Assembly (NCBI RefSeq): GCF_965138505.1
Contig: NZ_CBCSCO010000001.1
Location: 496,001-560,000 of the forward strand
Length of the DNA stretch: 64,000 nucleotides
Direction of reading: 5' to 3'
From: Litorimonas haliclonae
Lineage (GTDB): Bacteria; Pseudomonadota; Alphaproteobacteria; Caulobacterales; Maricaulaceae
The notes under the pieces were generated by a model that saw only the letters and a list, made by a program, of their open reading frames with translations, was not told the DNA's origin and searched no databases. Shown here piece by piece: positions 8,298-15,059 of this stretch; position 1 is the stretch's first letter, and every line of letters starts with the position of its first letter. The position numbers and the translations under genes are program-made.

Positions 8298-8713
8298 AAC
8301 ATCTAACTCAACTCACACTTACGGCCTTGGCCGCATTAAGCTTGTCCGCGTGCGGCCGCGGCGAGATTGACCACAGCAAAATGGACGACGCGAAAATGGA
8401 CCATAGTCAAATGGATCAAATGAAATCCATGGGCGATACAGGTCACACTACAGGCATCATTGTCTCCGTTAGTCCCGATGGAAAAGAAGCGACTATCGAC
8501 CATCAAGAAATTGAAGGCGTTGGCATGGGGGCCATGACGATGGGATTTGGTATCACATCTGCCGTTGACCTCTCCGGATTTGCCAAAGACGACAAGGTCA
8601 GTTTCATGGTCAAGAAGGGCCGTGATGGAAGCTACCGTATTACGGCGATCTGCAACACAGACACTGATGGCAAAGACTGCCTCGACGCAAAGATGGACCA
8701 TAGCGGTCACTGA
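8294..8713 (+). CDS. cusF: CusF-like periplasmic copper chaperone lipoprotein with a Trp-to-Met change
   Basis: This 139-residue protein has a lipobox (LSAC, Cys20), then a Met/His-rich linker with repeated MDHS/KMD units, then a CusF OB-fold from about residue 52. The E. coli CusF metal site is His36, Trp44, Met47 and Met49. Here the equivalents are His70, Met78, Met81 and Met83, so the tryptophan that caps the metal is replaced by methionine. A second Met/His motif (MDHSGH) closes the C-terminus. It would carry Cu(I)/Ag(I) to CusB. The start overlaps cusA by ATGA and a strong hairpin follows the stop. Confidence 0.88.
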   Translation: MKHLTQLTLTALAALSLSACGRGEIDHSKMDDAKMDHSQMDQMKSMGDTGHTTGIIVSVSPDGKEATIDHQEIEGVGMGAMTMGFGITSAVDLSGFAKDDKVSFMVKKGRDGSYRITAICNTDTDGKDCLDAKMDHSGH

Positions 8714-8716
8714 TAG

Positions 8717-8750
8717 ATTGGGCCTGCGAATTACGTCGCAGGCCCAATTT
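8717..8750 (+). terminator. Strong hairpin after cusF
   Basis: A perfect 13-base stem (ATTGGGCCTGCGA at 8717-8729 and its complement at 8736-8748) has a 6-base loop. Only three T residues follow, so it may act as a leaky terminator or as mRNA 3'-end protection between cusF and the PepSY gene. Confidence 0.65.
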
Positions 8751-8770
8751 AGAGGTCTGGGGAGGGCTTA

Positions 8771-9502
8771 ATGAATAAAGCGATATTAAACCGAAATTTG
8801 CGCAAGCTTCATTTATGGTTCGGCATTGGCATTGGTCTGCAATTAGGGCTGTGGCTCATCTCCGGTCTGTTCATGACCCTTTTTCCAATTGATCAAGTCC
8901 GGGGCACGCATTTACGGGCCGAAATCTCTTCGCCCATTGTCTCGCCCAACCTAGATATTTTAGGCCCGTCAGACATCGTTTCAAAACACGCGCTTCGTCC
9001 GCAATCTCTCACGCTTAAGATACTCAATGATCAGCCCGTTTATATCGTTGCAAGTGAAGAGCAAACGCAAGTCTTTGACGCTAAATCCGGTGTTGTCTGG
9101 GAAACCTTGAATGAGGCGCTAGCCACGCAAATTGCGGTCAGTAACTATGCTGGGCGAAGTACGGAAACTGCAGCCACTTTCTTTCAAGACAAAGCCCCGC
9201 GCGAATATGGGCGCGAGGGACCAGTTTGGCGGATTGATTTCAAGAAACCGGATGCTGCCAGTTTTTACGTCGATGCCACTACGGCCGAGGTCAAAGCTGT
9301 CAGAACAGGTTTATGGCGGACCTTTGATTTCATGTGGGGCTTGCACATTATGGATTGGAGCAACCGCGAGAACTTTAATTCTTGGTGGATCAAAGCGGTT
9401 GCATCTCTTGCAGTCTTTTTCTTCCTAACGGGCTTAGCGCTCGTCGTGCTCAGGCTTCGTAGCGCCTTTAAGCGTCGCCGCAACTCAAAGTCGGGAGCCT
9501 GA
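8771..9502 (+). CDS. PepSY-domain inner-membrane protein
   Basis: This 243-residue protein has an N-terminal membrane helix (HLWFGIGIGLQLGLWLISGLFM), a periplasmic part of about 150 residues containing PepSY-like strands (FYVDATTAEVKAVRTG), and a C-terminal helix (WWIKAVASLAVFFFLTGLALVVL). This two-helix layout is that of PepSY-associated membrane proteins, often found beside metal uptake or efflux genes and thought to take part in redox or metal handling. GGAGGG lies just before the ATG. It follows the cusF hairpin in the same direction and is followed two bases later by the acyltransferase. The exact role is unknown. Confidence 0.75.
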   Translation: MNKAILNRNLRKLHLWFGIGIGLQLGLWLISGLFMTLFPIDQVRGTHLRAEISSPIVSPNLDILGPSDIVSKHALRPQSLTLKILNDQPVYIVASEEQTQVFDAKSGVVWETLNEALATQIAVSNYAGRSTETAATFFQDKAPREYGREGPVWRIDFKKPDAASFYVDATTAEVKAVRTGLWRTFDFMWGLHIMDWSNRENFNSWWIKAVASLAVFFFLTGLALVVLRLRSAFKRRRNSKSGA

Positions 9503-9504
9503 TC

Positions 9505-10545
9505 ATGGTCTCAACACTTCCATCGGCACCAAACGATCCTTTATTTGGTCATAATCATTTCACGCCTATTCGGTGGGTTCTCGCAGGCCTTGTTGCCCTT
9601 GGTCATTTTTGGCTCACGACCACGGGCTATGAGCCTTTCAGAATCCACCAATGGACAGGTGGGTATATGGCCGTGAACGGTTTTTTCGTTCTCTCCGGTC
9701 TGCTTATTATGAAAAGCCTCGCAACACGTAACGATCTAAAATCATATGCCGCCTCTCGGCTTCTTAGAATTTACCCCGCTCTGATAGCGATCATGGTTGC
9801 CTTCGTTCTGGTTTTTTCGACTCTCTTTTCAAAACCCGGCGGCCTCGTAAATTTAACATCCCCTGATACTTGGTCTTACGCTTTGCGGGTTTTGCTCATG
9901 GGAGATCCACAATGGGCTCCCGGAGGCATTTTTGCAGGCAATCTTGAAGAAGACTTCAATGGTCCTCTCTGGACCATCAGATATGAGATGGCCGCATATG
10001 TCCTTGCGGCTTTGGCATTCTTTGTAGGGCTCGCTAAACGACTTTGGACGACAATCCTCATGCTTGTTGCCGTTGCCGGAATTTACATAGCTGCTCCGCT
10101 ATTCTTTGACGTTTCAACCCTGCCAGCTTCAATTATGCCATTATTCCGGCTCTCAGCGTGCTTCTTACTGGGTATGACGTTATGGCACTGGCCAGCAGGC
10201 CGTAGACCGCCTTGGTGGAGTATTGCTGTTATCGCAGTCTTATTCGCTGTTTTCGGTGCAAGCTTTCTCGGTGAGCTCTTGGCAACATTGCTACTCACGG
10301 GAATTATGCTGAGGCTGGGCCTGTCTCGCCGCCAATTTAAGCCGCTACTAAAACTCCCGGATTACTCATATGGCATATACATCTGGCACTATCCGATCAT
10401 CCAAGCCGTCTTGTTTCTCATTCCTGATTTGGGACCTTTTGAAGTTATGGCAATTTCCACGCCTCTGTTTATTCTCTTCGCGGGATTATCGTGGCACGTC
10501 ATTGAGAAGCCCGCGCTTAGATTGAAGTCTCGCGTCTCTAGGTGA
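9505..10545 (+). CDS. Acyltransferase family 3 membrane protein (OafA/YrhL type)
   Basis: This 346-residue integral membrane protein has about ten hydrophobic helices. Family-3 landmarks are present: the N-terminal stretch FTPIRWVLAGLVALGHFW with its His, NGFFVLSGLLI, the Arg-containing SRLLRIYPA, WTIRYEMAAYV, and the late YSYGIYIWHYPI. These enzymes transfer acyl groups to sugars or envelope glycans at the inner membrane. The gene starts two bases after the PepSY stop, so it is probably the last gene of the transcription unit. A role in metal tolerance is not evident; it may modify the envelope or be an unrelated passenger. Confidence 0.85.
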   Translation: MVSTLPSAPNDPLFGHNHFTPIRWVLAGLVALGHFWLTTTGYEPFRIHQWTGGYMAVNGFFVLSGLLIMKSLATRNDLKSYAASRLLRIYPALIAIMVAFVLVFSTLFSKPGGLVNLTSPDTWSYALRVLLMGDPQWAPGGIFAGNLEEDFNGPLWTIRYEMAAYVLAALAFFVGLAKRLWTTILMLVAVAGIYIAAPLFFDVSTLPASIMPLFRLSACFLLGMTLWHWPAGRRPPWWSIAVIAVLFAVFGASFLGELLATLLLTGIMLRLGLSRRQFKPLLKLPDYSYGIYIWHYPIIQAVLFLIPDLGPFEVMAISTPLFILFAGLSWHVIEKPALRLKSRVSR

Positions 10546-10578
10546 GCATAGTATGCAATAGACTTGTAAGGTAAAATC

Positions 10579-10623
10579 GTGCCCCAAAATGGGGGTCAAA
10601 CTGTGCCCCAAAGACTGTTTGAC
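10579..10623. repeat. Direct and inverted repeat cluster near the island end
   Basis: GTGCCCCAAA occurs twice (10579-10588 and 10603-10612, 24 bases apart). The second copy sits inside a perfect inverted repeat GTCAAAC (10595-10601) and GTTTGAC (10617-10623). CCCC and GGGG tracts also pair around 10582-10594. This dense symmetry could be protein-binding arm sites of an attachment region or the worn end of an insertion sequence. No transposase or integrase is visible nearby. Confidence 0.4.
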
Positions 10624-10667
10624 ACTCACCTAAGTAACTGTTATTTATACCTTATTGTGATAACTAT

Positions 10668-10687
10668 GAGTCCTGCTTGCGGAGCCA
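10668..10687 (+). other. tRNA-Asn-like 3'-end fragment, possible integration scar
   Basis: The 20 bases GAGTCCTGCTTGCGGAGCCA have the form of a tRNA 3' end: second half of the T-loop, five T-stem bases, seven acceptor bases, discriminator G and CCA. A run of six T residues follows, like a tRNA terminator. The GGAGCCA end and GAGTCC spacing match my memory of bacterial tRNA-Asn. The rest of a tRNA is absent upstream. An element inserted into a tRNA gene leaves such a 3' copy at its far end, and the orientation fits an island lying to the left. A chance match remains possible. Confidence 0.45.
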
Positions 10688-10759
10688 TTTTTTCTTCATT
10701 CTTAGATTACAATCTATGTGTTTGCATTTAAGCGGATGCTCTGGGCTAAAAGAGAGAGT

Positions 10760-11040
10760 TTAGTGCTGTTTCTTGATACCAGTTTACGCACGGGAACACG
10801 ACTTCGTCCGGCAGATAATGTGCGTCTATCCAAGGCTGACTACTGTTAAACGGTCTTTGCTCCACCGATTGGTGCAAAAGCATATCAAGTATGCTTTGCA
10901 TCCACGTGGTTTCACATTTTGGCGGTGTGACTACTACAATGTCCCCGGCGCGAAATTCGAGTTTTTCCTATGAACGGGTATCAGCGTGTCAGCTGCGAAC
11001 AATTTTGGTCAGCTTCCTGATCGGTATGACAACCCCTGAT
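10760..11040 (-). pseudogene. Decayed sulfotransferase fragment with two in-frame stops
   Basis: Read leftward, one frame gives RKLTKIVRS, stop, HADTRS, stop, EKLEFRAGDIVVVTPPK, then CETTWMQSILDMLLHQ and SQPWIDAHYLPDEVV. This is the N-terminal part of a Sulfotransfer_1 protein, including the PAPS-binding loop (usual form PKCGTTW; the Gly is Glu here). The stops are TGA at 10989-10991 and TAG at 10968-10970, both where the family usually has Trp, so both fit single-base changes from TGG. Similarity ends near 10790, so roughly the last two thirds is lost. The gene must be dead. Confidence 0.75.
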
Positions 11041-11056
11041 GTTATAGAGATTCATT

Positions 11057-11320
11057 CTACGCCGTCATGGCCCCGCGAATGGGGGAAACAGGAGCGCTGT
11101 GATCAAACTTCATGAGTTCGGCTTCAGATGTGCCGCTGCGAATTTTCGTAAGCCATTCCTCCGGGTCATATTCCGTCCCCACCGGATTACTTCCGATATC
11201 TTTTCCGTGAAAATATGCTGTGCATTCTTCTTTGGTCGGGAAACAATCGACGGAAAACTCCATCTGGTTTCCATCGGGGTCGGCATAATAAAGCGACGCA
11301 CTCATGCCGTGATTTGTCAG
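11057..11320 (-). pseudogene. C-terminal remnant of a VOC (glyoxalase/dioxygenase-like) protein
   Basis: The frame reads TNHGMSASLYYADPDGNQ followed by MEFSVDCF and ends at 11057. It is the last strand module of a VOC-family protein (HG..S.SLYY.DPDGN..EF) plus a C-terminal tail. Homology starts five codons before the first Met and runs into a stop (TGA) there, so the N-terminal two thirds are missing. It is therefore a truncated leftover and probably not translated into a working enzyme. It lies directly beside the sulfotransferase remnant, marking a degraded zone between the copper island and the fad operon. Confidence 0.6.
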
Positions 11321-11479
11321 TCATCATATAAAATGGCTCAGATTTTTCTCTAGCGGTAGATATCTTGGCATCTCTGAGGCCCAGCTAAGTCTCTAAGAAA
11401 CTTATACTGAATTAATGCGTAGAACTAAGGACACCGGAATTCATCCGTAATTGCTTTCGGTCCTAAATAGGAGCCAGCC

Positions 11480-13774
11480 TTGGGTACTTTGCGCCAAAAA
11501 ACTATTACAAAACCAATTTTCAACTGGGCAAAAAAAGCCATGCCTAGCTTGTCGGAGACAGAACGCGACGCCCTAAACGCCGGAGATACTTGGTGGGATG
11601 GGGAACTTTTCACCGGAAATCCTAATTGGGAAATGTTGAGAAACACACCCCCGTCGCGTTTGACCAAAGAAGAACAGAATTTCATAGATGGCCCCTTGGA
11701 AGAACTATGCCGCCTCATAGATGATTGGAAAATCGTCTGGGAAACAGGGGATATGGAACAGAAGGTCTGGGATTTTCTTCGTGAAAATAAACTCTTTGGT
11801 ATGATTATCCCAAAGAGATATGGCGGCCTTGAATTCTCGGCCTTTGCGCATTCTGAAATTGTCAAAAAAATTACAACCCGCTCCACAGTAGCGGCTGTCA
11901 CAACCATGGTACCGAATTCGCTCGGCCCTGGAGAACTTCTCCTGCAATTCGGTACCGAAGATCAAAAAGACTACTGGCTGCCCCGCTTGGCAGATGGCCG
12001 GGAAATCCCCTGTTTTGGTTTAACAAGTGAAGAAGCCGGATCTGACGCGGGCGCCATGGTCGATAGTGGCGTCATTTGTGAAGGTGTGTATCACGGCGAA
12101 AAGGTACTCGGCATACGCCTTAACTGGAGCAAGCGTTATATTACGCTGGGGCCTGTTGCCACTGTCTTGGGCTTGGCTTTCAAATGCTATGACCCGGATC
12201 ACCTTCTCGGAGACCAAGAAGATTTAGGGATTTCTGTTGCGCTTGTACCGACAGATCTTCCGGGCGTTGAGATCGGACGCCGACACCTGCCGGCCTTTCA
12301 GATGTTCCAAAACGGCCCGAACTCGGGGAAAGACGTTTTCATCCCCTTTGAGAATGTGATCGGAGGCAAGTCACAGTTGGGGCGTGGCTGGGCTATGCTG
12401 ATGAGCGCCCTTGCGGCGGGTCGCGGTATCTCTTTACCGGCCCTCTCCGCAGCGGGCGCAACGCTAACAGCGCGCACCTCTGGAAATTATGCCCGAGTGC
12501 GCCAACAATTTGGCGTTCCGATCAGTAAATTTGAAGGCATTCAAGCCCCTCTCGCAGCACTCAGCGCCCGGGCCTACAAACTGGACGCCGCACGCTATTT
12601 AACCTGCTCGGCTTTGGATCAAGGACATAAACCTTCTGTCATCGCCGCCATCATGAAATATCACATGACCAACGCTCTAAGAGAGTCGGTCACTGATGCC
12701 ATGGATATTCATGCCGGCAAGGCTGTTATGGATGGACCTTTGAACTACCTCGGCAGCTTGAACCGGGCTGTGCCAGTCGCCATCACAGTTGAAGGGGCCA
12801 ATATTATGACGCGGAGTCTCATGATATTTGGACAAGGCGCAATACGCTGCCATCCCCATCTACTTGATGAAATTCTGGCATTAGAGAAAGAAGACCAATC
12901 CGAAGCTCTAAGGGATTTCGACAAAGCTTTTTGGAAACATGTAGGGCATTCTGTGAAAACCGTTTTCCGCTCCATTGGGCGGAGTTGGTTCGGTACTGGC
13001 CCGTCCCCTGACGAACCTGAACTAAAAAAATATTACAAGTCTATGAGTCGATATGCAGCGGCGCTGGCGATCGCGTCGGATATGTCGTTATTAATTTTAG
13101 GCGGAAAACTGAAATTCAAAGAAATGCTTTCCGCTCGTTTGGGTGACGTACTCTCAGAGCTTTATATGCTATCTGCGGTTCTTAAACGGTGGGAAGATGA
13201 AGGCCGTCACTCAGAGGACCTTCCTCTCGTTAGATATAACATGAAAAAAGGATTTGTGGCGATTGAGACTGCCTTAGACGAAGTTTACAATAACTTTCCA
13301 AATAGATTAGTTGCTTGGTTCTTACGGGCCATCACGCTGCCATTTGGGAAATCTCAAACTCTGCCTTCGGACGAATTGAAACGGCAATGCGCGGATCTAA
13401 TTACTAGCTCAAACTCAACACGTGATAGGTTGTCCCAAGGCATGTATCTATGTGATGAACACGGCAGTGAAGGCATCTCCAGATTAGAAAGAGCCTTTGA
13501 CTTTACCCTCGAAGCGGACCCGGCAGAGACCAAACTCCGGAACGCGGATTATTCTGATCCTGAGAAAGCCTTAAAGGAATCTCTTATTACTCAAACTGAA
13601 TATGACTTAATTTTACAGGCTCGCGAGGCGGCAGCTCTCGTCATAGAAGTCGATGATTTCGCCGCCGATGACTTTGTACGTTATGGATGCCCCCCTGAAG
13701 ATAAAGAACCGGAGGAACCCGTGCGGGAATATTTGAAAAGAACTTCGTCTAAAATTGCGAGTGCGGCAGAATGA
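11480..13774 (+). CDS. fadE: FadE-type acyl-CoA dehydrogenase lacking the membrane anchor
   Basis: This 764-residue flavoprotein would catalyse the first step of beta-oxidation, acyl-CoA to trans-2-enoyl-CoA. The start is TTG at 11480, supported by AGGAG seven bases upstream; ATG at 11540 (MPSLSETER) is the alternative. FadE landmarks are NAGDTWWDGELFTGNP, LFGMIIPKRYGGLEFSAFAH, CFGLTSEEAGSDAGA and YARVRQQFGVPISKFEG. E. coli FadE has about 80 extra N-terminal residues with membrane helices, which are absent here. The C-terminal third is the helical FadE-specific domain. Its stop overlaps the thiolase start by ATGA, beginning a four-gene operon. Confidence 0.93.
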   Translation: MGTLRQKTITKPIFNWAKKAMPSLSETERDALNAGDTWWDGELFTGNPNWEMLRNTPPSRLTKEEQNFIDGPLEELCRLIDDWKIVWETGDMEQKVWDFLRENKLFGMIIPKRYGGLEFSAFAHSEIVKKITTRSTVAAVTTMVPNSLGPGELLLQFGTEDQKDYWLPRLADGREIPCFGLTSEEAGSDAGAMVDSGVICEGVYHGEKVLGIRLNWSKRYITLGPVATVLGLAFKCYDPDHLLGDQEDLGISVALVPTDLPGVEIGRRHLPAFQMFQNGPNSGKDVFIPFENVIGGKSQLGRGWAMLMSALAAGRGISLPALSAAGATLTARTSGNYARVRQQFGVPISKFEGIQAPLAALSARAYKLDAARYLTCSALDQGHKPSVIAAIMKYHMTNALRESVTDAMDIHAGKAVMDGPLNYLGSLNRAVPVAITVEGANIMTRSLMIFGQGAIRCHPHLLDEILALEKEDQSEALRDFDKAFWKHVGHSVKTVFRSIGRSWFGTGPSPDEPELKKYYKSMSRYAAALAIASDMSLLILGGKLKFKEMLSARLGDVLSELYMLSAVLKRWEDEGRHSEDLPLVRYNMKKGFVAIETALDEVYNNFPNRLVAWFLRAITLPFGKSQTLPSDELKRQCADLITSSNSTRDRLSQGMYLCDEHGSEGISRLERAFDFTLEADPAETKLRNADYSDPEKALKESLITQTEYDLILQAREAAALVIEVDDFAADDFVRYGCPPEDKEPEEPVREYLKRTSSKIASAAE

Positions 13775-15057
13775 AAGGCAGAGATGTTTACATCGTCGAC
13801 GGCGCTCGGACGCCTTTTTTAAAAGCGCGCGGCGGGCCCGGCCCGTTCACCCCTGTGGATTTGGCCGTTCAATGCGGACGCCCCTTACTCCTGCGGCAGT
13901 CTTTTTCGCCGACTGAATTTGATCAGGTTATTTTAGGCTGCGTCAACGTCGTCGCAGATGAAATGAACCCGGCCAGAGTCGCAGCCCTTCGATTAGGTAT
14001 GGGCTCAGAAATGGTTGCTTTTACCGTTCAGATCAATTGCGGCTCAGGCATGCAATCCATTGATACAGCCTATCGGTATATAAGAGACGGCGGGTCTGAT
14101 ATGATACTTGCCGGCGGAGCCGAAGCGCTCAGCCATGCGCCCCTTGTCTATCGCCGCGAAGCCGTTGAATGGTTCGGAGCTTTGGCCGGAGCCAAGTCAT
14201 TGAGCCAAAGGCTGAAGCTATTCACCAAATTGCGGCCTTCCATGTTTAAACCCGTCATTGGTTTGGAACGCGGCCTGACAGACCCCATTACCTCTCTGAA
14301 TATGGGACAAACGGCAGAAGTCCTCGCGCATCTCTTTAATATTTCTCGCGAGCAAGCCGATGAATATGCCGTCCAAAGCCAACTTCGCCTCGCTAAGGCG
14401 CAGGAAGAAGGATATCTGGACGAGGAAGTCCTTCCGGCTTTTTCACCAAATGGGGACGTTTTTGAAACGGATGACGGGGTTAGACCAGACTCCAGTACAG
14501 ATAAACTAGCTAAGCTCAAACCCGTCTTTGAAAAACCCCATGGGAAAGTGACTCCGGGAAACAGTTCACAAATCACGGACGGCGCAAGTTGGGTCATTCT
14601 CGCCTCTGAAGAGGCCGTACAAAAACATAATTTGAAACCCAGAGCTAAACTCACGGATTCGAATTGGGCGGGTCTTGATCCGAAAATAATGGGACTTGGT
14701 CCCGTTATGAGTTCAACCCCTCTCATGCAAAAACATAATTTAAAATTGGCGGATATCGACCTCTGGGAAATTAATGAAGCGTTTGCTGCTCAAGTCCTCG
14801 CTTGTCTCGCGGCCTGGGAAGATGCAGATTTTTGCAAAGATGTTCTTGGTCTGGACGCTCCCATCGGAAAAATTAGTCAAGACCGCCTGAATATTGACGG
14901 TGGAGCGATTAGTCTCGGCCACCCTGTCGGCACGAGTGGCAATCGCATCGTCCTGCATCTGGTCAATGCCTTGCACAGGACCGGCGGCAAGCGGGGTATT
15001 GCAACGGAATGTATTGGCGGCGGCTTGGGCGGCGCCATGTTAGTAGAGAGGGTTTAG
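13771..15057 (+). CDS. fadI: Acetyl-CoA C-acyltransferase (3-ketoacyl-CoA thiolase)
   Basis: This 428-residue thiolase would cleave 3-ketoacyl-CoA to acetyl-CoA and a shortened acyl-CoA. The nucleophilic Cys90 sits in VQINCGSGMQS. The second active-site set is complete: NEAFAAQ, the His of GGAISLGHPVGTSGNR, and the Cys of TECIGGGLGGAM near the end. Length fits the FadI/trifunctional-beta branch better than the shorter FadA or acetoacetyl-CoA thiolases. It overlaps fadE by four bases and is followed two bases later by the hydratase/dehydrogenase fusion, its likely partner in a trifunctional complex. Confidence 0.92.
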   Translation: MKGRDVYIVDGARTPFLKARGGPGPFTPVDLAVQCGRPLLLRQSFSPTEFDQVILGCVNVVADEMNPARVAALRLGMGSEMVAFTVQINCGSGMQSIDTAYRYIRDGGSDMILAGGAEALSHAPLVYRREAVEWFGALAGAKSLSQRLKLFTKLRPSMFKPVIGLERGLTDPITSLNMGQTAEVLAHLFNISREQADEYAVQSQLRLAKAQEEGYLDEEVLPAFSPNGDVFETDDGVRPDSSTDKLAKLKPVFEKPHGKVTPGNSSQITDGASWVILASEEAVQKHNLKPRAKLTDSNWAGLDPKIMGLGPVMSSTPLMQKHNLKLADIDLWEINEAFAAQVLACLAAWEDADFCKDVLGLDAPIGKISQDRLNIDGGAISLGHPVGTSGNRIVLHLVNALHRTGGKRGIATECIGGGLGGAMLVERV

Positions 15058-15059
15058 AA

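Noticed and set aside
10773..10973. A rightward 66-codon frame in the gap after the acyltransferase
   Set aside because: The opposite strand gives clear sulfotransferase sequence, so this frame is the shadow of a pseudogene.
14148..14726. A 192-codon open frame antisense to the thiolase
   Set aside because: No recognisable protein features, and the sense strand encodes conserved thiolase motifs throughout.
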